Below, one piece after another: positions 1 through 6,014 of a DNA stretch of 6,014 nt. The DNA comes from an uncultured Acidimicrobiales bacterium. Lineage in GTDB: Bacteria > Actinomycetota > Acidimicrobiia > Acidimicrobiales > Iamiaceae. The notes beneath the pieces are model-generated. The model saw only the letters and a program-made list of their open reading frames with translations, was not told the origin of the DNA and did not search any database. The position numbers and the translations under genes were made by a program. Position 1 is the first letter of the stretch; the number at the start of each line of letters is the position of its first letter. The stretch is from positions 1-6,014 of the forward strand of contig CALANQ010000199.1 of assembly GCA_937926025.1 (NCBI GenBank). Direction: 5' to 3'.

Positions 1-1
1 G

Positions 2-17
2 CTGACGGTGACGTCAG
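2..17 (-). terminator. Small inverted repeat just after mshC, possible weak terminator
   Basis: A perfect 6-base stem (CTGACG / CGTCAG) with a 4-base loop starts 7 bases past the mshC stop codon. The arm and loop together also contain the 8-base palindrome TGACGTCA at 9-16. A terminator role is only a guess: the stem is short and the window ends before any T-tract could be seen. It could equally be an operator-like palindrome for the next gene, or chance in GC-rich DNA. Confidence 0.2.
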
Positions 18-24
18 GTGGAGT

Positions 25-1179
25 TCAGGCTCGGGTGAGGTCGACGCCCAGCAGGGCGGCGGCTGCGCTGACGCCCTGACCAGCGGCGGCTGCGGCGTCG
101 ATGGCCGCCACCGCGGCGGGGGTGTCGAGGTCGTCGTCGAGCACGGTCCGCACCGCGTCGAGGGCGCCGTCGCCCTGACCGACCGCCATCCAGGCATCGA
201 GGCGGGCGGCGGCCTCCGGCATGATGCCGTCGTGCCACTCCCACGGGGTGCGGTAGTGGTTGGCCACCGCGGCCAGGCGGATGGCCCGGGTGTCCCACTC
301 CTTGCGGAGCTCGCTGACGAACACGAGGTTGCCGAGCGACTTCGACATCTTCTCGCCGTCCATGCGGACCATCGCCTGGTGCATCCAGTGGCGGACGAAC
401 GGCTCGCCGGTGGCCGCCTCGGACTGGGCGGCCTCGCACTCGTGGTGCGGGAACACCAGGTCGCTGCCGCCGCCGTGGAGGTCGATGGTGGTGCCCAGCT
501 CCCGCAGCGCCAGGGCGGAGCACTCGATGTGCCAGCCGGGGCGGCCCGGCCCCCAGAGGGACTCCCAGAACGGCTCGTCGGGGGCCGACGGCTGCCACAG
601 GACGAAGTCCAGCGGGTCGCGCTTGTTGGGGTCGTCGGGGTTGCCGCCGTGGATGGCGGCCAGGCGCAGCATCTCGTCGCGGTCGTAGTGGCTGACCTCG
701 CCGAAGCGGTCCCAGCTGCCCACGGAGAAGTACACCGAGCCACCGGACTCGTAGGCGTACCCGCGGTCGAGGACCATGCCGATGAAGCCCCGGATGTCGG
801 CGATGGCGGAGGTGGCGCGCGGCTCGCTCCAGCTGGGGAGCAGCTCCAAGGCCTCCATGTCGTCGTCGAAGCGTGCGATCTCGCCGGCGGCCAGGTCGAG
901 GTAGTGGACCCCGAGCTCCCGGGCCTTGCGGAGCAGGTCGTCGTCGACGTCGGTGATGTTGCGGACGCAGCGGGTCTCGTGGCCCCGGTCCCGCAGGCGC
1001 CGCTGGAGGACGTCGTAGGTCAGGTAGGTGGCCGCGTGCCCGAAGTGGGTGGCGTCGTACGGCGTGATGCCGCACGTGTACATGGTGACGAGCGGTCCGG
1101 GCTCGAAGGGCACGACCGCCCGCCGAGCGGTGTCGTAGAGGCGCATGGGCGCCGCCGCAGACGCGCTCGGCTCACTCAC
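25..1179 (-). CDS. mshC: L-cysteine:1D-myo-inosityl 2-amino-2-deoxy-alpha-D-glucopyranoside ligase (mycothiol biosynthesis)
   Basis: MshC joins cysteine to GlcN-Ins with ATP, the penultimate step of mycothiol synthesis, in the cytoplasm. The 384-residue protein is a class I aminoacyl-tRNA-synthetase fold. The HIGH-type motif HFGH is at residues 45-48, inside the MshC-typical run CGITPYDATHFGHAATY, and KMSKS is at 277-281. Probable zinc ligands are C36, C220 (GWHIEC) and H245 (FPHHE); their spacing closely matches the Cys/Cys/His zinc site known in mycobacterial MshC. The protein ends at LLGVDL, as MshC proteins do, and lacks the longer C-terminal anticodon region of cysteinyl-tRNA synthetase (CysS), so CysS is unlikely. 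The start is uncertain. GTG at 1179 overlaps the fno stop (GTGAGTGA), which suits translational coupling; ATG at 1146 would remove an 11-residue Ala/Ser-rich leader. Neither has a clear Shine-Dalgarno sequence. Confidence 0.93.
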   Translation of the reverse strand: MSEPSASAAAPMRLYDTARRAVVPFEPGPLVTMYTCGITPYDATHFGHAATYLTYDVLQRRLRDRGHETRCVRNITDVDDDLLRKARELGVHYLDLAAGEIARFDDDMEALELLPSWSEPRATSAIADIRGFIGMVLDRGYAYESGGSVYFSVGSWDRFGEVSHYDRDEMLRLAAIHGGNPDDPNKRDPLDFVLWQPSAPDEPFWESLWGPGRPGWHIECSALALRELGTTIDLHGGGSDLVFPHHECEAAQSEAATGEPFVRHWMHQAMVRMDGEKMSKSLGNLVFVSELRKEWDTRAIRLAAVANHYRTPWEWHDGIMPEAAARLDAWMAVGQGDGALDAVRTVLDDDLDTPAAVAAIDAAAAAGQGVSAAAALLGVDLTRA

Positions 1180-1885
1180 CGTCGGCGTCGACCGGTTCCG
1201 GGGCCGCAGCGGCCGGCTCGGGCTCCGGGATGCCGGTGAACTTCACGGCCACCCGGGTCTTGTAGTGCACGTTGAGCTGGAGCAGCACCGCCGTGAACGA
1301 CTCGATGGGCGTGGCCTGCGACAGGCCGCCGGCGTCGAGCGGGCGCATGTTGGGCACCGACGCCACGATCTGGGACGTGACCTCGGTGGCTCGGGGGAAG
1401 TCCGAGCAGATGAGCACGTCGGACTCGATCGGGTGGTCGAGGTCGCCGAGCTCCTTGGCCGGCACGTGGTGGAAGCCGGCGGCCACCTGGCAGCCGGGCA
1501 CGGCGGCCTGGACGCTGGCGGCCACCGAGCCGCGCGGCGGGACCAGCGGCTGGAACTCCTTGCCGATGCGGGTCAGGGCGTTGGCCATGCAGATGACGAC
1601 CTTGCCCGACAGCTCGTCGGCCACCGACGTGGCCGTGCCGTAGGCACCGTCCCACGGGGTGGCGATGACCACCACGTCGGCCGACGCGGCCATGGCGTTG
1701 TCGCCGGCGACGATCCGGAGATCTCGGCCCGACCACTCCGCCAGGAGCTTGTCGACGGTCTCCATGGCCCGGTACTTCGAACGAGAACCGATGATGGTCT
1801 CGTAGCCGACAGATGCGAGCCGGGCGGCGAGTGCGCTGCCAGCCGGGCCGGTTCCTCCGAGGATGCCGATCTTCACGGGCGACAC
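1172..1885 (-). CDS. fno: NADPH-dependent F420 reductase (F420H2:NADP+ oxidoreductase)
   Basis: This cytoplasmic enzyme passes hydride between NADP(H) and coenzyme F420; in actinomycetes it is thought mainly to supply reduced F420 to F420H2-dependent enzymes. The N-terminal Rossmann fold starts with KIGILGGTGPAG (residues 5-16). SRS at 34-36, after the second strand, is the usual NADP 2'-phosphate site. VVVIATPWDG (71-80), the central GFHHVPA (137-143) and the C-terminal KTRVAVKFTG region also fit the family. The length, 237 residues, is slightly above usual because of an unstructured tail of P, E and A from about residue 220, whose last bases overlap mshC. GTG at 1885 is listed as start, but GTG at 1876 is attractive: it gives MKIGILGG, the usual family N-terminus, and AGGG lies 8 bases before it. 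The gene follows glgX by 37 bases. The symbol npdG is also used for this family. Confidence 0.92.
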   Translation of the reverse strand: MSPVKIGILGGTGPAGSALAARLASVGYETIIGSRSKYRAMETVDKLLAEWSGRDLRIVAGDNAMAASADVVVIATPWDGAYGTATSVADELSGKVVICMANALTRIGKEFQPLVPPRGSVAASVQAAVPGCQVAAGFHHVPAKELGDLDHPIESDVLICSDFPRATEVTSQIVASVPNMRPLDAGGLSQATPIESFTAVLLQLNVHYKTRVAVKFTGIPEPEPAAAAPEPVDADGE

Positions 1886-1889
1886 CCTA
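1884..1889 (-). promoter_or_regulatory. Possible -10 element (TAGGGT) ahead of fno
   Basis: The hexamer TAGGGT fits the actinobacterial TAnnnT -10 pattern. The seven bases after it end immediately before the GTG at 1876, the geometry expected for a leaderless transcript beginning at that codon. No convincing -35 box is seen upstream, and the same bases can be read as a Shine-Dalgarno AGGG for that GTG. This is a pattern match only. Confidence 0.18.
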
Positions 1890-1922
1890 TGAGGCCGCGC
1901 CGCCGACCGGGCAAACCTCCGG

Positions 1923-3911
1923 CTACGGACGGTCGACCAGCACGACCAGGCCGGGGGCCTCCACCGCCAGCTCCCGCGCCACCGGATCGGACACGGGCCG
2001 GTCGTTGCGGTCCGAAGCGGCGTCGAGCGCCACCCACCACGACCCCTCCGGCAGGGTGAACACCACCGGCTCGCACGGGGCGGCCAGCACGAGCGCCGTC
2101 GCGTCGCCGTCGTCCGGTCCCGCCAGGAGCACGCCCAGGGCGTGCTGGTGCGGGTCGGTCCACGCGCCGTCCTCGAACTCGTCGCCGTCGGCGGTGAGCC
2201 ACGTGATCTGCGGGTCCTCCGGTGCCACCCACCCGGCGCGGCGCAGGGCGGGGTGGCGGCGGCGCAGGGCGACGGCGGCCGCCACCCAGGCGGCCAGGTC
2301 CCAGTCGGCCTCGGGCCAGGGCAGGCCGGCCTCGTCGGGGTCCAGCGTGTACCCGTCGGCGACGCCGCCCTGGCTGCGGCCGATCTCGTCGCCGCTGTTG
2401 ATCATGGGCACGCCCTGGGCCAGCAGGGTGGTGCCGAGGAGCGCCCGCTGCCGGCGGCGCCGGCGGGCGTTCACCTCGGGGTCGGCCGTCGGACCCTCGA
2501 GGCCGGAGTTGGACGAGCGCTGGCCGTGGCCGCCGCCCACCGGCTCCGCGTAGGTGACCAGGTCGGCCACGGTGAACCCGTCGTGGGTGGCGACGGCGTT
2601 GATGCCGGTGGTGGCGTCGCGGGGCGGCTCGGGGTCGGGACCGTGGAACAGGTCGGCGCTGCCGGTGAGGCGGCTGGCCAACGCCGGCCAGCGGCCGGGC
2701 TCGCCCCGCCACACGTCGCGCACGTCGTCGCGGAAGCGGTCGTTCCACTCGCGCCAGGGGGCGGGGAAGCCGCCCACGGCGTAGCCGCCGAGCCCGGTGT
2801 CCCACGGCTCGGCGATGAGGCGGGTGCCGGCGAGGCGGGGCTCGGCGGCGAGGTCGGCGAGGAAGGCGGAGGCAGCGGTGGGGCCGTCGTCCTCGCGGAT
2901 GAGGGTGGCGGCCAGGTCGAAGCGGAACCCGTCGATCCCCCACTCCTCCACCCAGCGGACCAGCAGCTGGCGGATCAGGCGGCGCATCGGATCCGAACCG
3001 GTGTCGACCGCGTTGCCGCAGCCGGTGACGTCGTCGTCGACCAGCCCGTCGGGACCCTCGATCAGACGGTAGGCGGCGGCGTTGTCGAAGCCGCGCCAGG
3101 AGAGGATCGGGCCCGAGCCCAGGCTCCCCTCGCACGTGTGGTTGAACACCACGTCGAGCCACACCTCGATGCCCGCCTCGTGCAGGGCGGCCACCGCGGC
3201 CCGCAGCTGGGTGACGGGGCTGGCCCCGGCCGACGCGTACCCGGCGTGCGGCGCGCCCCAGGCGAGCGGGTTGTAGCCCCACACGTTGCGGAGGCCCCGG
3301 GCCACGAGCCCGGACTCGCTGACGAAGTGCTGCACGGGCAGGAGCTCCACCGCGGTGACGCCGAGGCGCTGCAGGTGGTCGACCACCACCGGTGCGCCGA
3401 GGCCCGGGTAGCGCCCGCGCTCCTCGGCGGGGACCAGCGGGTGGCGGGTGGTGAGGTGGCCGACGTGGGCCTCGTACGCCACGGTGTCGGCCCACGATCG
3501 GCGGTCCGGCACCGGCGGCGGCGGGGCGGTCGGCGGGGCGACCACCACCGAGCGGGGCACCAGCGGCGCCGAGTCCACGCCCGGGGTGACCAGCTCGGGG
3601 GCCCAGCGCAGCTCGCCGGCCACGCGTCGGGCCGCCGGGTCGATCAGGAGCTTGGCCGGGTCGCAGGCATGCCCCTCCGCCGGGTTGCCGGGGCCGTGGA
3701 CCCGGAAGCCGTAGCGCTGGCCCGCACCGGCGCCGCCCACGTCGGCCGTCCAGGTCCCGGTGCCGTCGGGGGTCAGGTCGACGCGATCGGTCTCGATCCC
3801 GTCGCCGTCGAACAGGCACACCTCGATGCGCTCGGCCACGCCCGATGCGACCGCGAACCGGGTGCCCTCATCGGTGACGTCGGCGCCCAGCGCCGCTTCC
3901 TCTGCTGCCAT
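1923..3911 (-). CDS. glgX: GlgX/TreX-type glycogen debranching enzyme (isoamylase family, GH13)
   Basis: This enzyme hydrolyses alpha-1,6 branches of glycogen, probably after phosphorylase has trimmed the outer chains; TreX homologues supply linear glucan for trehalose synthesis. The 662-residue cytoplasmic protein has an N-terminal CBM48 domain (about 8-100; RYGFRVHGP, DPAKLLIDP) and a GH13 barrel. Region I is DVVFNHT (253-259), the nucleophile is D332 in GFRFD, the acid/base is E368 in IAEPW, and the transition-state pair is H443-D444 in ATHDGF. RGFDNAAAYRL and GDEIGRSQGG are GlgX signatures. The length is at the short end of the family. Canonical GlgX follows GDEFGRTQ with an NNNAYCQDN-type motif; here it is VADGYTLDPDE, and the Asn-rich loop after THDGF is shortened. 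The ATG at 3911 is chosen because upstream codons to 4268 overlap the SRPBCC gene and lack family homology; AGGG lies 3 bases before it. It starts 8 bases after the SRPBCC stop. Confidence 0.93.
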   Translation of the reverse strand: MAAEEAALGADVTDEGTRFAVASGVAERIEVCLFDGDGIETDRVDLTPDGTGTWTADVGGAGAGQRYGFRVHGPGNPAEGHACDPAKLLIDPAARRVAGELRWAPELVTPGVDSAPLVPRSVVVAPPTAPPPPVPDRRSWADTVAYEAHVGHLTTRHPLVPAEERGRYPGLGAPVVVDHLQRLGVTAVELLPVQHFVSESGLVARGLRNVWGYNPLAWGAPHAGYASAGASPVTQLRAAVAALHEAGIEVWLDVVFNHTCEGSLGSGPILSWRGFDNAAAYRLIEGPDGLVDDDVTGCGNAVDTGSDPMRRLIRQLLVRWVEEWGIDGFRFDLAATLIREDDGPTAASAFLADLAAEPRLAGTRLIAEPWDTGLGGYAVGGFPAPWREWNDRFRDDVRDVWRGEPGRWPALASRLTGSADLFHGPDPEPPRDATTGINAVATHDGFTVADLVTYAEPVGGGHGQRSSNSGLEGPTADPEVNARRRRRQRALLGTTLLAQGVPMINSGDEIGRSQGGVADGYTLDPDEAGLPWPEADWDLAAWVAAAVALRRRHPALRRAGWVAPEDPQITWLTADGDEFEDGAWTDPHQHALGVLLAGPDDGDATALVLAAPCEPVVFTLPEGSWWVALDAASDRNDRPVSDPVARELAVEAPGLVVLVDRP

Positions 3912-3919
3912 CCGCCCTG

Positions 3920-4351
3920 CTACCCCGCTTCGCCGCTGACCAGTGCGAGGAGCCGCTGACGCGACCGCTCGATCTCGTCGCGCAGGACCCGCTCGATGAG
4001 CGGCTCGAACAGCCCGCCGCCGTAGTGGAGGGCCATCGTCAGCCGAGCGCCGTCGTCGGCGGGGACCACGTCGACCTCGAGCTTCCACGGACTGTGGTCC
4101 CGGCCGTCCTGCTCGGCCCGCTCGAACACCACGCGGCTCGGCTCGACCAGCTCGGACCGGACCATGCGGAGCCGCTTGGTGCGGGCCAGCGGCCCCATGC
4201 GACCGCGGAGGTCGACGGCCCAGGAGCCGTCGTCGGCCGGCTGGGCCTGGGGGACGATCTCCAGCCACTCGGGGTACCGCTCCAGGTCCCGCACCCAGGC
4301 GAACAACACCTCCGGGGTGCAGGGGGCGGTGAGCTCGGCCGAGATGTCCAC
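3920..4351 (-). CDS. SRPBCC (START-like) family protein, polyketide cyclase/COQ10-like
   Basis: This is a 143-residue soluble protein with the helix-grip pattern of the SRPBCC superfamily. An opening strand, ISAELTAPCTPEVLFAWV (3-20), leads to the common 'D-ERYPEWL' element (DLERYPEWL, 22-30). Alternating strands follow (WAVDLRG, RVVFERAE, WKLEVDVVP, ARLTMALHY), and a long C-terminal helix (about 115-138) closes the hydrophobic pocket. Members bind or act on lipids, polyketides or quinones, or only carry ligands; the substrate cannot be read from the sequence. There is no signal peptide or membrane segment. The start is GTG at 4351, preceded by GGCGGG; no other start codon lies nearby in frame. 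It follows the ABC ATPase by 41 bases and precedes glgX by 8, so it is probably co-translated with glgX, although no functional link between the two is known to me. Confidence 0.8.
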   Translation of the reverse strand: MDISAELTAPCTPEVLFAWVRDLERYPEWLEIVPQAQPADDGSWAVDLRGRMGPLARTKRLRMVRSELVEPSRVVFERAEQDGRDHSPWKLEVDVVPADDGARLTMALHYGGGLFEPLIERVLRDEIERSRQRLLALVSGEAG

Positions 4352-4392
4352 CCCGCCAGTGTGCTGCGTGGCGCGCGGAGGCCGAAACCGGC

Positions 4393-5187
4393 TCAGGCGC
4401 CGAGGGCGTCGAGCAGCTCGGCGCGCTGGCGCACGAAGCCGGGATCGGCGACCAGGGTGCTGGCCCGGGGCCGCGGGTACCCGACGGCCACGTCGGCCAC
4501 GAGGCGGCCCGGCGCCGGCGACATCACCACCACCCGGTCCGACAGGAGCAGCGCCTCCTCCACGTCGTGGGTGACCAGCACCACGGTCCGGGCTCCGCCG
4601 GCCTCGGTGCCGGCTAGGACCTCCTGCAGCCACGCCTGCATCTGGCGGCGGGTGAGGGCGTCGAGAGCCCCGAACGGCTCGTCGAGGAGCAGCACCGGCG
4701 TGGGGGTCAGGAACGTGCGCAGCACGGCGACGCGCTGGCGCATGCCGCCCGACAGCTCCGACGGCCACAGGTCCTCGGTGCCGGCCAGGCCGAAGCGGTC
4801 GAGCAGGCGGCGGGCGCGGTCCTCCGCCTCGGCCCGGGGCACGCCGTGCAGCTCGGCGCCGAGGACGGCGTTGCCGAGGACCCGGCGCCACGGGAGGAGC
4901 GCGTCGCGCTGGGGCAGCCACGCCACCGCACCGGGTCGGCCGGCCACGTCGCGCCCGTCGACGGCGACGGTGCCCCCGTCGGGCACCAGCAGGCCGGCCA
5001 CGGCCCGCAGGACCGTGCTCTTGCCGCAGCCGCTGGGGCCGACGAGCGACACGAACGTGCCGGGTTCGACCGCCAGGTCGAACCCGTCGACCGCGGGCCG
5101 ATCGCCGTCGGGTCCGGGCCAGACGACGGTCAGGCCCCGGACCTCGACGGCGGGAGTCAGCCCTTCGGCAGGAACTGGTTCGTCCAC
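4393..5187 (-). CDS. thiZ: ABC transporter ATP-binding protein, nitrate/sulfonate/taurine type, probable ThiZ
   Basis: This is the ATPase subunit that would drive import of the ligand held by the adjacent binding protein, on the inner face of the membrane. In the 264 residues all nucleotide-binding motifs are intact: Walker A GPSGCGKST (50-58), Q-loop Q93 in LPQRDALLPW, signature LSGGMRQR (145-152), Walker B VLLLDEPF (165-172), D-loop ALDALT (174-179) and H-loop H207 in VTHD. LPQRDALLPW and DEPFGALDALTR are typical of the SsuB/TauB/ThiZ group. The ATPase alone cannot tell these substrates apart; the ThiZ call comes from the ThiY-like neighbour. The start chosen is GTG at 5187, which lies inside the end of the binding-protein gene (31-base overlap) and has GGAG five bases upstream. 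No other ATG or GTG precedes the conserved first strand. A permease gene does not follow it. Confidence 0.85.
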   Translation of the reverse strand: MDEPVPAEGLTPAVEVRGLTVVWPGPDGDRPAVDGFDLAVEPGTFVSLVGPSGCGKSTVLRAVAGLLVPDGGTVAVDGRDVAGRPGAVAWLPQRDALLPWRRVLGNAVLGAELHGVPRAEAEDRARRLLDRFGLAGTEDLWPSELSGGMRQRVAVLRTFLTPTPVLLLDEPFGALDALTRRQMQAWLQEVLAGTEAGGARTVVLVTHDVEEALLLSDRVVVMSPAPGRLVADVAVGYPRPRASTLVADPGFVRQRAELLDALGA

Positions 5188-6014
5188 GCCTGCTCCACGT
5201 CGATGGGCTTGTCGATGAGTCCGGCGTCGAGGAGGAACGCCGCGAAGTCCTCCCAGACCGCCTCCTCCTGCTGGCCCCACGCCGCCGGGTCGTCGGCGTA
5301 GCGGGTGCTCAGGTACTCCGCGCTGGCCTTCACCAGCTTGGGGTCGAGGTCGTCGGTCTGGGCGAGGAGCGCCTCGGACGCGGCGTCGGGGTCCTCCATG
5401 GCCGCCTGGTAGCCCTTGGCGGTGGCGGCCGTGAACGCTGTGAGGTCGTCGGCACGGCCCTCCTCGACCTTGGTGGAGGTGGCCAGCAGCGGGGTGTACC
5501 AGTCCGGGATGCAGTCGGTGTGGTCGATGAACGGGATCGTGTTGGTGTCGACGCCCTCCTGCTCCAGGCGGATGCCGTCCCAGCCATCGAAGATCCACAC
5601 GGCGTCGTACTGGTTCCGCTCCAGACCGATGCGGTAGTCGGCCTCGCCCACATCGACGGACCTCACCTTGCTCGGGTCGCCGCCGTCGCAGGTGACCAGC
5701 TTCTCCAGCAGCGCCTGCTCGAGCTGGCCGCCGTAGCCCCCGTAGGTCTTGCCCTCCAGGTCCTTCGGCTGCTCGATGCCGTCGGACGCGAGCGAGACCA
5801 GGCTCGAGGTGTTGTGCTGGATGATCGCGGCGATCGACTGCACCGGCAGGCCCGCGGCCCGGGCCGGGATCAGCTCCTCCTGCACCGACACGGCCACCTC
5901 TCCCTTGCCAGCCGCCAGGGCCTGCAGGCTCCCGGCCTCGCCGGGCTCCACGAACGTCACGTCGAGCCCGGCGTCCTCGTACCAGCCCTCCTGCTTCGCC
6001 AGGTACATGCCGGC
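5157..6014 (-). CDS. thiY: ABC transporter substrate-binding protein, ThiY-like (NMT1/THI5 family), 5' end outside window
   Basis: This is an extracytoplasmic binding protein of the NMT1/THI5 family. Characterised ThiY binds N-formyl-4-amino-5-aminomethyl-2-methylpyrimidine, a thiamine breakdown product salvaged for thiamine synthesis. The 285 visible residues match ThiY along their length: SIAAIIQHNTSSLVSL (60-75), DLEGKTYGGYG (85-95), AWIFDGW-like VWIFDGW (139-145), IPDWYTPLLATS (169-180), AATAKGYQAAMEDP (196-209), WEDFAAFLLDAGLIDKPID (254-272) and the end WTNQFLP. The ATG at 6008 is not a believable start: homology continues upstream through Ala-Gly to the edge, so about 40-50 residues, including the secretion signal, lie beyond the window. 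Related proteins carry riboflavin precursors (RibY), so the exact ligand is inferred. A permease gene and any TPP riboswitch would have to be upstream, unseen. Confidence 0.85.
   Translation of the reverse strand, partial: AGMYLAKQEGWYEDAGLDVTFVEPGEAGSLQALAAGKGEVAVSVQEELIPARAAGLPVQSIAAIIQHNTSSLVSLASDGIEQPKDLEGKTYGGYGGQLEQALLEKLVTCDGGDPSKVRSVDVGEADYRIGLERNQYDAVWIFDGWDGIRLEQEGVDTNTIPFIDHTDCIPDWYTPLLATSTKVEEGRADDLTAFTAATAKGYQAAMEDPDAASEALLAQTDDLDPKLVKASAEYLSTRYADDPAAWGQQEEAVWEDFAAFLLDAGLIDKPIDVEQAWTNQFLPKG
5193..5196 (-). promoter_or_regulatory. Shine-Dalgarno sequence for the ABC ATPase
   Basis: GGAG lies five bases before GTG at 5187, inside the coding sequence of the upstream binding protein. 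It is the clearest ribosome-binding site in the window. It decides the ATPase start, because the region around the binding-protein stop offers no ATG or GTG in the right frame. Confidence 0.6.

Noticed and set aside
25..1179. Cysteinyl-tRNA synthetase instead of MshC
   Set aside because: The protein is too short for CysS, lacks the anticodon-binding C-terminus, and carries the MshC-type CGITPYDATHFGHAATY run and LLGVDL ending.
232..1239. Long plus-strand open frame opposite mshC
   Set aside because: It is a shadow of mshC, with low-complexity composition and no domain, and it runs into the fno gene.
1145..2059. Plus-strand open frame across fno and the end of glgX
   Set aside because: It crosses two well-supported minus-strand genes, is rich in R, G, P and H, and has no family resemblance.
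2142..3959. 605-codon open frame on the plus strand opposite glgX
   Set aside because: It lies antisense to a gene with clear GH13 motifs. Its product is a low-complexity mix of G, A, V and R with no recognisable domain, as expected for an opposite-strand shadow in GC-rich DNA.
3912..4268. A 119-residue N-terminal extension of glgX to an upstream ATG
   Set aside because: The extension lies inside the SRPBCC gene in another frame, is P/G/R-rich and lacks homology; CBM48 begins right after the ATG at 3911.
4381..4392. gccgaaaccggc hairpin as a terminator after the ABC ATPase
   Set aside because: The stem is only 4 base pairs with no T-tract, which is commonplace at this GC content.
4025..5218. 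Plus-strand open frame across the SRPBCC and ABC ATPase genes
   Set aside because: It is antisense to two recognisable genes, with S/R/P-rich low-complexity sequence and no domain.
5188..5598. N-terminal extension of the ABC ATPase in the same frame
   Set aside because: It overlaps the conserved C-terminal part of the binding protein and reads as low-complexity H/R/G/P sequence. The GTG at 5187 has a good ribosome-binding site.
6006..6008. ATG at 6008 as the start of the binding protein
   Set aside because: Family homology continues through the two codons before it, and the secretion signal and first strand would be missing. The true start is beyond the window.
1..6014. A defence system, mobile element, CRISPR array or other exotic system
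   Set aside because: No transposase, integrase, repeat array, tRNA or phage-like gene is visible, and all bases are accounted for by recognisable metabolic and transport genes or short gaps.

Overview
The window is a very GC-rich stretch of bacterial DNA in which every gene I can support lies on the minus strand. Six genes are packed with overlaps or gaps of at most 41 bases. Two of them point to a coenzyme F420- and mycothiol-making actinomycete: an NADPH:F420 oxidoreductase and the mycothiol cysteine ligase MshC. With the GC-rich codon use and frequent GTG starts, this fits Actinomycetota, perhaps a deep lineage such as Acidimicrobiia. The lineage is inference; no marker gene in the window fixes it.

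Read in the direction of transcription (high to low coordinates): a ThiY-like substrate-binding protein, cut by the window edge (5157-6014), is followed with a 31-base overlap by its ABC ATPase (4393-5187). The pair looks like the periplasmic and motor parts of an importer for thiamine-pyrimidine precursors; the permease is not in the window. After 41 bases comes a small SRPBCC (START-like) protein (3920-4351), then 8 bases later a GlgX/TreX-type glycogen debranching enzyme (1923-3911). After 37 bases comes the F420 oxidoreductase (1172-1885), whose last codons overlap the start of mshC (25-1179). A small inverted repeat lies just after the mshC stop at the window edge.

The genes fall into three functional groups: vitamin-precursor uptake (thiY-thiZ), storage polysaccharide breakdown (glgX with an SRPBCC partner of unknown role), and redox cofactor metabolism (fno-mshC). 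The spacing would allow one transcript, but the mixed functions and a possible promoter before fno make two or three units equally plausible. No RNA gene, mobile element, CRISPR array or insertion sequence was seen, and there is no non-coding stretch longer than 41 bases. This is mainly an ordinary housekeeping region. The points most worth a second look are the divergent GlgX loops, the fno-mshC overlap with its uncertain starts, and the SRPBCC-glgX pairing.
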